Source: Streptomyces sp. CB02058 | Lineage (GTDB): Bacteria; Actinomycetota; Actinomycetes; Streptomycetales; Streptomycetaceae | Direction: 5' to 3' | Assembly: GCF_001905505.1 (NCBI RefSeq) | Contig: NZ_LIPG01000001.1 | Coordinates: forward strand, 310,001-374,000 | DNA: 64,000 bases | In this document: one piece after another, positions 16,697 to 25,785 of the stretch | Position numbering within the stretch: the first letter of the stretch is position 1 | Layout: each line of letters starts with the position of its first letter | Translations under genes and position numbers: made by a program | The notes under the pieces: model-generated | Seen by the model: the letters and a program-made list of their open reading frames with translations, nothing else | What the model was told of the DNA's origin: nothing | Databases searched by the model: none

Positions 16697-17233
16697 ATGG
16701 ACAGCGCAGAGTACGAGCGCAAGATCGCGCACCGCTTCGCCGCCTTCGACCAGGACGGCAACGGCTACATCGATCGCGCCGATTTCAACGCCGCCGCGGC
16801 CCGTCTGCTCACCGAGTTCGGTACGAAGGCCCGCTGCGACAGGGGCCAGGCCCTCTACACGGGTGCCGAGGCCTTCTGGCAGGGCATGGCGGGCATCGCC
16901 GATGTGGACGGGGACCAGCGTGTCAACCGGGAGGAGTTCGTCGGCGGGGCGGTGAAGCGGCTGCGGGACAGCCCCGGGCGCTTCGCGGAGATCGCGCGCC
17001 CCTTCCTGCGGGCGGCGATCGCCGTCGCGGACGGCGCCGACCTCGAGGGCCACGCGCCCGCCTCGGCGCCGGTCGCCGCCGTGGAGCGCGCCCTGAGGGT
17101 GCTGGGCGCCGCCGACGACGTCGCGAGCGTCGCCGCCCGGAGTCTGGACACCGACCAGGACGGCCGGATCGCGGAAACGGAAGCGGTCGCCGCCTTCTCC
17201 GCCTACTTCACCGTGATCGAGCCGGACGCGTAG
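16697..17233 (+). CDS. EF-hand calcium-binding protein
   Basis: 178 residues, soluble, calmodulin-like, of the actinobacterial calerythrin/CabB type. Three well-formed EF loops are visible: DQDGNGYIDRAD (about 19-30), DVDGDQRVNREE (about 73-84) and DTDQDGRIAETE (about 151-162). Each has Asp at positions 1 and 3 and an acidic residue at 12; a fourth loop is degenerate. Ca2+ binding to these loops is expected, with a role as buffer or sensor in the cytoplasm. A strong hairpin (17283-17315) ends the unit, so it is probably monocistronic. Confidence 0.9.
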   Translation: MDSAEYERKIAHRFAAFDQDGNGYIDRADFNAAAARLLTEFGTKARCDRGQALYTGAEAFWQGMAGIADVDGDQRVNREEFVGGAVKRLRDSPGRFAEIARPFLRAAIAVADGADLEGHAPASAPVAAVERALRVLGAADDVASVAARSLDTDQDGRIAETEAVAAFSAYFTVIEPDA

Positions 17234-17784
17234 CCGCCCGCGCACAACACGCCCAACGACGCGAGCAGTTCGCGCACTTCCACGGCCCGGCCCGGGGTGA
17301 CCCGGGGCCGGGCCGCGGTGCTGTCGCAGCGCCGTCGTGCCTGACCGGGGGCGTACGGAAGGTGCCCGGGGAGTGACACAGCGCATCCGGTGACCATATG
17401 CGCCCCGGGTGCGGGCGGTCACCGGGCGGAGTCGCGCGGTCCGGCTCGGGTACGCTCCGTTGGATGCGAGTGGCACTGGAACCGGAGGATCCGGGTGCGG
17501 CCCCTGCGGGCGCCCCGGTCGGCGAACGGTGCCCTGCTCGCGACCCACGGAGCTGCGCGGGGCCTGCCGGGGGCACGTTTCCCGGGGCGCCGACGCGCTT
17601 CTGTTCGACTCTCCGCAGCACGCGTCGCACAGTATGGACCACGCGTACTCCTTCGCGCTGGAATATGCCCGAAGCGCTTGTTGCGGTGACTGTACGTCAA
17701 CCATGCTGTCTCGCAGGGGAGTCACGTTCCGTGACCCCGAGGAGGCGCGAGGCGATGTGTCCGCCGGTTCGGATGGTGTGAGCG
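17234..17784. other. 551-bp gap with one strong hairpin
   Basis: No gene was recognised; open frames here lack ribosome sites and plausible protein sequence. The only clear structure is the hairpin at 17283-17315 behind the EF-hand gene. The right part would hold the promoter of the HATPase gene, but I see no convincing -35/-10 pair. Confidence 0.5.
17283..17315 (+). terminator. Strong GC hairpin after the EF-hand gene
   Basis: Arms CGGCCCGGCCC (17283-17293) and GGGCCGGGCCG (17305-17315) pair over 11 bp, and the loop can form a further GGG/CCC stem around TGA. It begins 50 bp after the stop codon. There is no T-run, which is usual for Streptomyces terminators. Confidence 0.65.
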
Positions 17785-18255
17785 GTGCAGGTGCTTCAGG
17801 TTCAGCTGGAGGTCGGGGCGGATCCCGCAGAGGTCGGGCGGGCCCGCAGATGGGCGCGGTCGCGGCTGATCGGGTCCGGGTTGGAGGACGACGAGCCACT
17901 CGCGGAGACGCTGATCCTGCTGATCTCCGAGCTCGTCACCAACGCGGTGGTCCACACGGGCTGTCCGGCCGTGCTGCGGATGCTGTTCGGCACGGCGGGC
18001 CCGGCGGGTTCCCCGGGGTCGACGGGGACGGTGAGGGTCGAGGTGGCCGACACCAGCACCCGCCCGCCCCAGCCCCGTCACGCGGAGGGCGAGGACACCG
18101 GCGGGCGCGGACTGGAGTTGGTGGACGGCCTGGCCGACCGCTGGGGCTGGCAGCCCGAGGGCGCGGGGAAGCGGATCTGGTGCGAGGTGGACCGGGGCGG
18201 CCCGGTGATGGTCCCGGCGATCCAGGAGCAGCCCGGCGACCGGGCCCGCCTCTGA
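17785..18255 (+). CDS. HATPase anti-sigma-type ATP-binding protein
   Basis: 156 residues with a GHKL ATPase fold of the RsbW/SpoIIAB-like class: N-box 'LISELVTNAVVHTGCP' (Asn/His), an Asp-containing G1-like region 'VRVEVADTSTRPP' and G2 'GRGLELVDGLADRWG'. Streptomyces encodes many of these small proteins, which act as Ser kinases of STAS proteins or as sigma-factor switches. The STAS protein at 16229 is the nearest candidate partner. GTG start with a weak ribosome site. It converges on the GlxA-type regulator. Confidence 0.8.
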   Translation: MQVLQVQLEVGADPAEVGRARRWARSRLIGSGLEDDEPLAETLILLISELVTNAVVHTGCPAVLRMLFGTAGPAGSPGSTGTVRVEVADTSTRPPQPRHAEGEDTGGRGLELVDGLADRWGWQPEGAGKRIWCEVDRGGPVMVPAIQEQPGDRARL

Positions 18256-18367
18256 GGCGGTGCCTCCGGTCCGGGGTCGCGGGTTGTGCCGGAGCCCGGC
18301 CCCGCGAACGCCGCGATCCCGGCCGCGAACGCCGTGATGCCGGTGCCCTGTCCCGGAGCCCCGTGCC

Positions 18368-19357
18368 TCACCTTCCGGCGGACGCCGATCGGAACGTCCG
18401 TCGGTAGACGGTGGGCGAGACCCCCAGCGTGGCCTGCATGTGCTGCCGCAGGGAGGTCGCCGTACCGAAGCCCGCGTCGTGTGCCACCTGGTCGATCGAC
18501 AGGTCCGACGACTCCAGCAACTGCCGGGCCCGCTCCACCCGCTGCTGGGTGAGCCACTGTCCCGGACTGACACCGACCTCCTCGCGGAAGCGCCGGGTGA
18601 AGGTGCGCACGCTCATCGACTCCAGCCGCGCCAGGTCGCGCAGCAGGATCGGCTGCTCCAGCCGCCCCAGCGCCCAGGCCCGCGCGCTCGTCGTCGTCGC
18701 GGACCTCGGCTCGGGGACGGGCCGGCTGATGTACTGCGCCTGGCCGCCGTCCCGGTGCGGGGGCACGACGGTGCGGCGGGCGACGTCGTTGGCGACGGCG
18801 GTGCCGTGGTCGCGGCGCACGATGTGCAGGCAGAGATCGATCCCGGCGGCCACTCCGGCGGAGGTCAGCACGTCGCCGTCGTCGATGAACAGGACGTCCG
18901 GATCGACGTGGATCTTCGGGAAGAGCCGCTGGAAGTGATCGGCCGAGGACCAGTGCGTGGTGGCGGGGCGCCCGTCGAGAAGTCCGGCCGCCGCGAGGAC
19001 GTAGCCGCCCGTGCAGATGGAGACCATCCGGGTGCCCGGCCTGATGTACCCGAGCGCATCGGCCAGTTCGCCGGTGAGCCGGCCCTCCTCGTGGACGGGG
19101 CCCAGCTCGTACGAGGCCGGGACGACGACCGTGTCGGCGGCGGCCAGCGCCTCGGGGCCGTGCTCGACCACGATGCTGAAGTCCGCGTCGGTGCGGACCT
19201 CGCCCGGCGGGCGCACGGAACAGGTCACGACCTCGTACAGGCTCCCGGAGCCGTCGGACGGCTCCAGGTCGCGCGCCCGGCCGAAGATCCGCTGCGGAAT
19301 ACCCAGTTCGAAGGGGATCACCCCGTCCAGCGCGAGGACGACCACGCGGTGGCGCAT
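18368..19357 (-). CDS. GlxA-family transcriptional regulator (DJ-1/PfpI plus AraC HTH)
   Basis: 329 residues. The N-terminal DJ-1/PfpI-like (class I glutamine amidotransferase fold) domain (1-180) contains the Cys elbow 'GTRMVSICTGGYVLAAAGLL'. The C-terminal AraC/XylS double HTH (about 225-315) includes 'FTRRFREEVGVSPGQWLTQQ' and 'VERARQLLESSDLSIDQVAH'. Family members respond to small metabolites and usually activate transcription; AdpA, the bldA-controlled master regulator, has the same architecture but is longer. The divergent neighbour, a small DUF2809 membrane protein, is a possible target. Confidence 0.9.
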   Translation of the reverse strand: MRHRVVVLALDGVIPFELGIPQRIFGRARDLEPSDGSGSLYEVVTCSVRPPGEVRTDADFSIVVEHGPEALAAADTVVVPASYELGPVHEEGRLTGELADALGYIRPGTRMVSICTGGYVLAAAGLLDGRPATTHWSSADHFQRLFPKIHVDPDVLFIDDGDVLTSAGVAAGIDLCLHIVRRDHGTAVANDVARRTVVPPHRDGGQAQYISRPVPEPRSATTTSARAWALGRLEQPILLRDLARLESMSVRTFTRRFREEVGVSPGQWLTQQRVERARQLLESSDLSIDQVAHDAGFGTATSLRQHMQATLGVSPTVYRRTFRSASAGR

Positions 19358-19419
19358 ACGGACTCCCGTTCTCCCGCGGATTCAGTGCTACCGGGTACGG
19401 CCTGATAAACGTACCGGTC

Positions 19420-19845
19420 ATGAACGAGAAGCCGACCGCGAGCGCGGTTGTTCCCCCGGCTCGGGCCGTCCGCGCGGCGGCGGTGGCCGCGGCCGTCGTG
19501 ACCGTGGCGGCGGGCCTCGGTGTGCGCGCGACGGCGGGCGGGGACGCGGCGAAGTACGCGGGCGACGCCCTCTACACGGTGCTGATCCACACCCTCGTGG
19601 TCCTCCTCGCACCCCGGGTGCGGCCACTGACCGCCGCGGGAGCCGCCCTGGCCGTCAGCTGGGTGGTGGAGCTGGCCCAGCTCACCGGCGTACCGGCCGA
19701 TCTGGCCCGGCGGAGCACGGTGGCACGGCTGGTGCTCGGCTCCACGTTCAACGCCCCGGACCTGCTCTGGTACGCCGTGGGGGCAGCCCTCGCCTGGGCC
19801 GTCCACCGCCGGACGGTGCGCGGGGGCTCCCTCGCGCAGTTCTGA
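19420..19845 (+). CDS. DUF2809-family small membrane protein
   Basis: 141 residues with about four hydrophobic helices (roughly 18-40, 50-66, 72-92 and 108-128) and the family's 'VVELAQLTGVPADLARRSTV' and 'FNAPDLLWYAVG' segments. It is an integral membrane protein of unknown function. No ribosome site is obvious before ATG 19420. It is divergent from the GlxA-type gene and is followed 78 bp later by the MFS gene on the same strand. Confidence 0.75.
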   Translation: MNEKPTASAVVPPARAVRAAAVAAAVVTVAAGLGVRATAGGDAAKYAGDALYTVLIHTLVVLLAPRVRPLTAAGAALAVSWVVELAQLTGVPADLARRSTVARLVLGSTFNAPDLLWYAVGAALAWAVHRRTVRGGSLAQF

Positions 19846-19923
19846 CCGCGGTGGCCCGATCCCTTCGAAGGGTGTCCTCCAGGCCACTCGTCCGGGGCTT
19901 CCGCCGCCCGGATGCTGGAGCGC

Positions 19924-21231
19924 GTGACCCAGACAACCGACAGCGTGGCCGTCTCCGCCGCCCCGCCCCGTCCCTCACGCCGCCGCATCCACCGCGCGTG
20001 GATCGTCGCCGCCGTCACCTTCGTGACGATCATCGGCGGCGCCGCCTTCAACTCCCTGCCCGGCCTGCTCATCGACCCCCTCCACTCGGAGTTCGGCTGG
20101 TCGCGCGGCGAGATCGGTCTCGCCGTCTCCATCGACATGGCGCTGTACGGGCTGACCGCGCCGTTCGCCGCGGCGCTGATGGACCGGTTCGGCATCCGCC
20201 GGGTCGTGGTCGTCGCCCTCAGCGCGGTGGCGGCCGGGGCACTGGCGAGCGTCTGGATGACGGCGTCCTGGCAGCTGATGCTCTACTGGGGCCTGCTCGT
20301 CGGCCTGGGCACCGGCTCGATGGCCATGGCCTTCTCGGCGACCGTCACCAACCGCTGGTTCGTGGCCCGCCGGGGGCTGGTGACCGGCATCCTCACCGCG
20401 GCCGGAGCCTCGGGACAGCTGGTCTTCCTCCCGCTGTGCGCCTGGATCGTCGACGAGCACGGCTGGCGCCCCGCCTCGGTGACCGTCGCCCTGGCGGCCC
20501 TCGTCGTCGTCCCGTTCGTCTGGCTCCTGATGCGCGACCATCCGGCCGACGTGGGCCTCGCCCCCTACGGTGGCGCGTACGTGGAGAAGCCGGCCCCCGC
20601 GCGGGGCGCCGCGAGACGCACCGTGCGCGTCCTGTTCGACGCGGCCCGCACAGGCCCCTTCTGGCTGCTGGCCGGATCGTTCGCCATCTGCGGTGCCTCC
20701 ACCAACGGCCTGATCCGCACCCACTTCGTTCCCTCCGCCCACGACCACGGCATGGCGATCACCGCGGCGGCCTCGCTGCTCGCCGTGATCGGGATCTTCG
20801 ACATCATCGGCACGGTCTTCAGCGGCTGGCTCACCGACCGCTTCGACGCCCGCAGGCTGCTGGCCGTCTACTACGGGCTGCGCGGGATCTCGCTGCTCTT
20901 CCTGCCCATGCTGCTGGCCCCCTCGGTGCACCCGCCGATGGTCTTCTTCATCGTCTTCTACGGACTCGACTGGGTCGCCACGGTCCCGCCGACCATGGCC
21001 CTGTGCCGGGAGCAGTACGGCGAGGACAGCGCGATCGTCTTCGGCTGGGTCCTGGCCTCGCACCAGGTGGGCGCCGCCCTGGTCGCCTTCCTCGGGGGTG
21101 TGGCCCGCGATGTGACGGGCTCCTACGACCTGGTCTGGTACGCCTCGGGTGCCCTGTGCGCGACGGCCGCCCTGATGGCCCTTGTGATCCGCAGGCAGCC
21201 GGAGGACCGGCCGGCGACCCTGGCCGCCTGA
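19924..21231 (+). CDS. MFS transporter
   Basis: 435 residues from GTG 19924, preferred because CTGGAG precedes it; ATG 19912 would add four residues but has no ribosome site. Twelve predicted helices; the loop 2-3 motif 'FAAALMDRFGIRRVVVVALS' and its repeat 'GWLTDRFDARRLLAVYYG' in the second half match the major facilitator signature. It resembles the oxalate/formate and monocarboxylate antiporter-like MFS group. The substrate is unknown and no metabolic gene is adjacent. Located in the cytoplasmic membrane. Confidence 0.85.
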   Translation: MTQTTDSVAVSAAPPRPSRRRIHRAWIVAAVTFVTIIGGAAFNSLPGLLIDPLHSEFGWSRGEIGLAVSIDMALYGLTAPFAAALMDRFGIRRVVVVALSAVAAGALASVWMTASWQLMLYWGLLVGLGTGSMAMAFSATVTNRWFVARRGLVTGILTAAGASGQLVFLPLCAWIVDEHGWRPASVTVALAALVVVPFVWLLMRDHPADVGLAPYGGAYVEKPAPARGAARRTVRVLFDAARTGPFWLLAGSFAICGASTNGLIRTHFVPSAHDHGMAITAAASLLAVIGIFDIIGTVFSGWLTDRFDARRLLAVYYGLRGISLLFLPMLLAPSVHPPMVFFIVFYGLDWVATVPPTMALCREQYGEDSAIVFGWVLASHQVGAALVAFLGGVARDVTGSYDLVWYASGALCATAALMALVIRRQPEDRPATLAA

Positions 21232-21287
21232 ACCCCGGCCGGACGGGACCGCTACCGTGCTCCTTCTCCGGCGGACGGGTGGGGCTG

Positions 21288-22172
21288 ATGCGGAGATATG
21301 GGCCTTCCGGGGCGATGGCGCCCGAAGGCACCGCGGCGATGCTGGTCTGCGCCGTGCAACTGGGCGCGGCGCTCGCCGGCTGGCTGGTGGTGCAGCTGGG
21401 CCGGACCGACGAGTACGGGAGGCCGCCCTACGCACCGCTCGGGCTGCTGTGCGTGTGCGTCTTCGGTCCGCCGCTCCTGCTGTTCCTCGGAGCGGTGCAC
21501 ACCGCCCTGATGACGATGCCGTCCGATCTGGTGGCCCAAGCCCTCGCCCGCCGTGCGAAGGGCGCGCTGTGGCAGTGGCGTTGCGCGGCCCCGGTCGTCA
21601 TCGGAGCGGCGTACGCGGCGGCGCTCGCCGCGGCCGGCGCCCCGTTCCTGTCCTGCTGGGCCGCGATCACGGCGAGCGCCGCCCTGCCGCTGCTGTGCGT
21701 CGCACGGTTCCGCAGGGGCGAGGAACGGCGCGGACGGCCGTACAGCCTGGGCGAGGTGTTGTTCCGGGTGCTGCCCGCCGGCCTCCTGCTCACCGTGGCC
21801 GTTGCGGTGGCCTGCGGGGGCGCGCTCCACACCGGAGTCATCGGGGACTACGCACCCCCGCGTCCCTCGAAGGAGGCCATGGCCGGGGTCTGGGCGAGCG
21901 AGGACGGGCCGGCCGAGGTCGTTCTGCGCGCGGACGGTGGGGCGGTGCTGACCGCGATGCCGTACGACGGCTGGGAGAGGGAGGGGCGCTGCGACGGCAC
22001 GGGGACGTGGAGCTACGCCGCCGGGGCGGTCGAGTTCGACGTCGCCGGAGAGGACTGCCAGGTGGGCGCGTGGACCGTGGGAGGGACCGCGGAACGGCCC
22101 GAGCTGTACGTCCTGTTCGGCGATCCGGACGCCGGGGACGTCCGGATACTCGTCCAGCAGGCCGCCCCCTGA
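21288..22172 (+). CDS. Membrane protein with C-terminal beta-rich domain
   Basis: 294 residues from ATG 21288 (GGTGGGGC upstream; a GTG at 21279 is possible). The N-terminal ~180 residues contain about five hydrophobic helices ('AAMLVCAVQLGAALAGWLVV', 'LGLLCVCVFGPPLLLFLGA', 'APVVIGAAYAAALAAAGA', 'LPAGLLLTVAVAVACGGAL'). From about residue 200 a lipocalin-like outer domain begins ('AGVWASEDGPAEVVLRADGG'), with a Cys pair (REGRC...EDCQ) that could form a disulphide. The W(A/T)SEDG start recalls small Streptomyces lipoproteins. The function is unknown. Confidence 0.65.
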   Translation: MRRYGPSGAMAPEGTAAMLVCAVQLGAALAGWLVVQLGRTDEYGRPPYAPLGLLCVCVFGPPLLLFLGAVHTALMTMPSDLVAQALARRAKGALWQWRCAAPVVIGAAYAAALAAAGAPFLSCWAAITASAALPLLCVARFRRGEERRGRPYSLGEVLFRVLPAGLLLTVAVAVACGGALHTGVIGDYAPPRPSKEAMAGVWASEDGPAEVVLRADGGAVLTAMPYDGWEREGRCDGTGTWSYAAGAVEFDVAGEDCQVGAWTVGGTAERPELYVLFGDPDAGDVRILVQQAAP

Positions 22173-22190
22173 GGCCCCTCGCTCCCGCCG

Positions 22191-23378
22191 TCAGCCGGCC
22201 GAGGCCAGCTTCTTGGCTATCCTCCGCGCGTCCAGGGCGATTTCGCGGAGCATGCCGCTGATCGGATTGGTGAACCCGGTGAAGTACAGGCCGGGTGCCC
22301 GCTCCGGTGCGCGGGCACCGTGCACCACGGGCCGGCCCCGGGAGTCGAGTACACCGAGGTGGCCCACCAGGGGTTCCAGGGCGCGTTCGTAGCCGGTCGC
22401 CGCGATCACCACGTCGGGCGTGATCCGGGTGCCGTCCGCCAGGACCACCGCGTCCCCGTCGAACGACTCGACGGCCGCCACGGGGACCACGCGGCCGGTC
22501 TTCACCGCGTCGATCAGGCCGACGTCCTGAATCGGGATCGCCCCCTGCTTGACCCTGCTGTACAGGCCGGTGTCCGGGCGGGGCAGGCCCTGGGCGGCCA
22601 GGTCGGGGACGGCGACCCTGCTCAGGAGGCGCCCCGCGCGGTCGACGAGCCCGACCGGCAGCCTGCGGACCAGCACCGCGGTCGCCTGCGCGGGCCAGCC
22701 GGCCGTGGAGCGGCGCACGATGTGCGGGGTCGTGCGGACCGCGATCCGCACCCGGGAGGCACCGCCCTCGACCAGGTCGACGGCGATCTCCGCCCCGGTG
22801 TTGCCGATCCCGGCCACCAGGACGTCCTTGCCCGCGTACGGCGCCGGGGCGCGGTACTCCGCCGCGTGCAGCAGCTCGCCGGTGAAGCCCTCGCGGCCGG
22901 GCCACGCGGGTGTCCTCGGGGTGTGGTTGAAGCCGGTGGCCACGACGACCGCGCGCCCGGTGAGCACCCGCCCGCCGGTCGCGTCCAGCTGCCAGCCGGT
23001 GCCGTCCGGCGTCCGGCCGATCCGGGTCACCTCGACGCCCGTGACGACTTCCAGCTCGTGGTGCTCGGCGTACTTCTCCAGGTAGCGCACCATGTCCGCG
23101 CGCGAGACCCAGCGCCCGAACCTGCGGGGCATCGCCAGCCCGGGCAGCGCGGACCAGCGCCGGGTCGTGTGCAGGTGCAGCCGCTCGTAGTGGCGGCGCC
23201 AGGACGCCCCGACGTGCTCGGACTTCTCCAGCACCACCGCGCGTACGCCCTGTTCCCGCAGGGCCGCGGCGGCGGCGAGACCGCCCGGGCCGCCGCCGAT
23301 CACATAGACCGGCCGGCCGTCGGTGCGGTCGATGGAGTCGGGCAGGGCGTCACCGGAGGTGGAGGTGGGTTCGGGCAT
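22191..23378 (-). CDS. Flavin-dependent monooxygenase-like oxidoreductase
   Basis: 395 residues from ATG 23378. The first Rossmann fold for FAD is 'VYVIGGGPGGLAAAAALREQ' with acidic 'VVLEKSE'; the second, for NADPH, is 'VLVAGIGNTGAEIAVDLVEG'. The ATGFNHTP and ATGY motifs match the flavoprotein monooxygenase group (YUCCA/FMO, CzcO-like). Cytoplasmic. Such enzymes hydroxylate amines or carry out Baeyer-Villiger oxidation, but the substrate is unknown. It is monocistronic, facing away from pspAB-htpX with only about 100 bp in between. Confidence 0.85.
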   Translation of the reverse strand: MPEPTSTSGDALPDSIDRTDGRPVYVIGGGPGGLAAAAALREQGVRAVVLEKSEHVGASWRRHYERLHLHTTRRWSALPGLAMPRRFGRWVSRADMVRYLEKYAEHHELEVVTGVEVTRIGRTPDGTGWQLDATGGRVLTGRAVVVATGFNHTPRTPAWPGREGFTGELLHAAEYRAPAPYAGKDVLVAGIGNTGAEIAVDLVEGGASRVRIAVRTTPHIVRRSTAGWPAQATAVLVRRLPVGLVDRAGRLLSRVAVPDLAAQGLPRPDTGLYSRVKQGAIPIQDVGLIDAVKTGRVVPVAAVESFDGDAVVLADGTRITPDVVIAATGYERALEPLVGHLGVLDSRGRPVVHGARAPERAPGLYFTGFTNPISGMLREIALDARRIAKKLASAG

Positions 23379-23482
23379 GGTTCGGAGCGTAATAGGACAT
23401 GGACATGATGGGTCCCGGTTCGGGTGGGAATCGGTTGCGAAATGATCACGGGTGCCGGCCGCGCGGCCCGGGCGGCCGTGGT

Positions 23483-24076
23483 TCAGAGACCGGGCGCGCC
23501 CCACACCGGGAACCAGCGCGAGAGGTCGCTCTCCACCCGCAGGTCGTCGCCCAGCACCGCCCGCACCTGGAGTTCCAGCTCGTTGTCGCGCCTCTCCCCG
23601 CCGCCCGGGGCGGGGGCGAACGGATAGAAGGTGCCGCGCTTGTAGAGGTAGACCAGCGCGAGGACACGGCCCTGCGGGTTGCGGAAGCCGATCATCGAGC
23701 AGAGCAGATGCGGGCCGAAGCCGCCGTCCCGCAGCAGGGTGTTGACCGCATGCAGGTCGTTGACCAGGGCCGCCGTACCGTCGGCGCTGCCGGGCTCCTG
23801 GCGGGCGAGGAGCCAGGTGTAGCCGTAGGCGTCCCGGCTGAACTCCACGGGGATGCCGCCCCGCTCCGTGTCCGCGTCGAGCAACTCCCGTACGTCCTCC
23901 CGGATGCGGGCGAACGTGCCGCCCTCCACCCCCGCGAAGCACACCGAGCCGGTCCCGGTCGGGGTGAAGCCCGTCCCCGCCTGGACGGTCAGCGCGGCGG
24001 AGGGCACCGCGAAGAGCTGGTCGAGATCGGGGCGGACCGGCTTGCTGCGGCCCAGGATGCTGTCGAGCAGGCCCAC
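23483..24076 (-). CDS. pspAB: PspA-associated protein PspAB
   Basis: 197 residues, no membrane segment, beginning 'MGLLDSILGRSKPVRPDLDQ', which is typical of PspAB found next to htpX or pspA in actinobacteria. The biochemical role is undefined, but linkage to phage-shock/envelope-stress genes is consistent. It starts nine bases after the htpX stop, so the two genes form an operon (htpX first). The C-terminal region is 'LQVRAVLGDDLRVESDLSRW'. Confidence 0.8.
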   Translation of the reverse strand: MGLLDSILGRSKPVRPDLDQLFAVPSAALTVQAGTGFTPTGTGSVCFAGVEGGTFARIREDVRELLDADTERGGIPVEFSRDAYGYTWLLARQEPGSADGTAALVNDLHAVNTLLRDGGFGPHLLCSMIGFRNPQGRVLALVYLYKRGTFYPFAPAPGGGERRDNELELQVRAVLGDDLRVESDLSRWFPVWGAPGL

Positions 24077-24085
24077 GGGGACTCC

Positions 24086-24997
24086 TTACGGGCGGGACAG
24101 GCCGGCGGAGATACGGGCCAGCTGGTCCAGCCGCTGTTCGAGGGTCGGGTGCGAGGAGAGCAGCCGGCCGAGGCCCTCCTTGGCGGCGAAGGCCGGCACG
24201 AAGTAGAAGGCGTTGTACGGCTCGGCCTTCCGCAGGTCCTCCGTCGGAATCCTGGCCATCTGCCCGCTCACCTTCGTCAGGGCGGAGGCGAGCGCCGAGG
24301 GGCGGCCGGTGAGCAGGGCGGCCGTGCGGTCGGCCGAGAGCTCGCGGTAGCGGGAGAGCAGCCGGGTCAGCAGGAAGCTCAGGGCGTAGACGACCGCGCT
24401 GATCAGCGGGATGAGCATGACGATGATGCCGGCGGGGTCGTTGCCCCGGCTGTTGCGGGCGAAGCCGCCCCAGAGGGCGACCCGGGTGACGATCCCGGCC
24501 AGCACCCCGAGGAAGGACGCGATCGTCATCACGGCCACATCGCGGTGCGCGACGTGCGACATCTCGTGGGCCAGTACGCCTTCGAGCTCCTCCGGCTCCA
24601 GTCTGCGCAGCAACCCGGTCGTGGCGCAGACCAGGGCGGTCTTCTCGCTCCGCCCGGTCGCGAAGGCGTTCGGGACGTCGCTCTGCGCGATGGCCACCCG
24701 GGGCTTAGGCATGTCGGCGAGCGCGCAGATCCGGTCGATCGCCCCGTGCAGCTCGGGCGCCTCCTCCGGCGTGACCTCGCGGGCGCCCATGCCGTACGCC
24801 GCGATGCGGTCGCTGAACCAGAACTGGGCGATGAACAGACCGCCCGTGATGACCAGGATCACCGGCCACGAACCCCGCAGGACGGCGAGGAGCACGCCCA
24901 CCAGGACCACGTACAGCAGACCGATGAAGAACATGGTGCTCACCATGCGTGCGGTCAGGCCGCGGTCCGGGGCGTAGCGTGAACGGGCTCGTGCCAT
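24086..24997 (-). CDS. htpX: Zinc metalloprotease HtpX
   Basis: 303 residues from ATG 24997; GGAGGT six bases upstream makes this start better than 25018. Two N-terminal helices ('MVSTMFFIGLLYVVLVGVLL', 'GSWPVILVITGGLFIAQFWF'), the M48 zinc motif HEMSH (in 'LEGVLAHEMSHVAHRD') and a second helix pair (about 180-235) follow; the third zinc ligand is the Glu in the 'RELSADRTAALLTG' segment. HtpX cleaves misfolded or damaged integral membrane proteins with its active site on the cytoplasmic face. Operon with pspAB. Confidence 0.95.
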   Translation of the reverse strand: MARARSRYAPDRGLTARMVSTMFFIGLLYVVLVGVLLAVLRGSWPVILVITGGLFIAQFWFSDRIAAYGMGAREVTPEEAPELHGAIDRICALADMPKPRVAIAQSDVPNAFATGRSEKTALVCATTGLLRRLEPEELEGVLAHEMSHVAHRDVAVMTIASFLGVLAGIVTRVALWGGFARNSRGNDPAGIIVMLIPLISAVVYALSFLLTRLLSRYRELSADRTAALLTGRPSALASALTKVSGQMARIPTEDLRKAEPYNAFYFVPAFAAKEGLGRLLSSHPTLEQRLDQLARISAGLSRP

Positions 24998-25119
24998 GGG
25001 GACCTCCAGCGGATTCATCCGCCTCCCATGATGCCCCTTTCATGTGAAAACCGGATGAAAGTCCGATTCGGGGTCTCCGGGGGCAGGTGCAGGGCCGCAG
25101 TACAGATCCGGGGCCGCCC

Positions 25120-25785
25120 TCAGGGCCAGAGGAGCTCGCGGGTCCAGTCCGCGCCCTCGCGCCGGTAGCGCAGCCGCACGTGCCGCCGCCGGGCGTCGCC
25201 CTGGAAGAACTCCACCTCCCGAGGCTCGGTGACGTACAGCGTCCAGGTCTTCGCCTCGGTGTCCGGCTCGGCCCGCGCCCGCTCCCAGGCGGCCTCGGAG
25301 GCCCGTACGAGGTCCTCGTGCGCGGGCAGCACCTCGCTCTGCGACCCGGTCAGCGCGGCGGCCAGGGCGCCGGTGGACCTGGCCCGCAGATCGGCCCTGC
25401 TCTCCTCGCGGCCGGCCGGGGCGACCGGGCCGCGTACGCGCACCTGGCGGCCCTGGGCGGGCCAGTAGAAGCCGAGGGCGGCGTACGGCCTGGCGGCGAG
25501 CTGGCGGCCCTTCGCGCTGGTGGCATGGGTGGCGAAGTGCCAGCCGCGTGCGTCCGCGTCGTGCAGCATCAGCGTGCGCACATCGGGCCTGCCCTCGGAG
25601 TCCGCCGTCGCCAGGGTCATGGTGTGCGGCTCGGTCTGCCCCGCCGCCACCGCCTCGGCGAACCAGGTGTGGAAGAGGGCGAGGGGATCGGCGGGCGCGG
25701 TGGAGGGGGCGAAGGAGGGGAGGGGGGCGTCCCAGACGCGCTGCGCGTGGAGCAGGTCGCGAAAGGCTTTCTGTGCATCGCTCAT
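25120..25785 (-). CDS. PNPOx-family FMN oxidase (PdxH-like)
   Basis: 221 residues with the split-barrel FMN-binding fold of pyridoxamine 5'-phosphate oxidase: 'EPHTMTLATADSEGRPDVRT', 'ARGWHFATHATSAKGRQLAA', 'YAALGFYWPAQGRQVRVRGP' and the C-terminal 'RLRYRREGADWTRELLWP'. It may oxidise PNP/PMP to PLP, but Streptomyces carries a canonical PdxH elsewhere. The N-terminus here is short, so a phenazine-type or F420-related oxidase role is possible. ATG 25785 was chosen; the in-frame start at 25851 lacks a ribosome site. Confidence 0.8.
   Translation of the reverse strand: MSDAQKAFRDLLHAQRVWDAPLPSFAPSTAPADPLALFHTWFAEAVAAGQTEPHTMTLATADSEGRPDVRTLMLHDADARGWHFATHATSAKGRQLAARPYAALGFYWPAQGRQVRVRGPVAPAGREESRADLRARSTGALAAALTGSQSEVLPAHEDLVRASEAAWERARAEPDTEAKTWTLYVTEPREVEFFQGDARRRHVRLRYRREGADWTRELLWP

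Noticed and set aside
19011..21287. N-terminal extension of the membrane protein ending at 22172 to more than 1000 codons
   Set aside because: The upstream part is Arg/Pro-rich shadow of the DUF2809 and MFS genes; the real protein begins near 21288, where hydrophobic sequence and a ribosome site appear.
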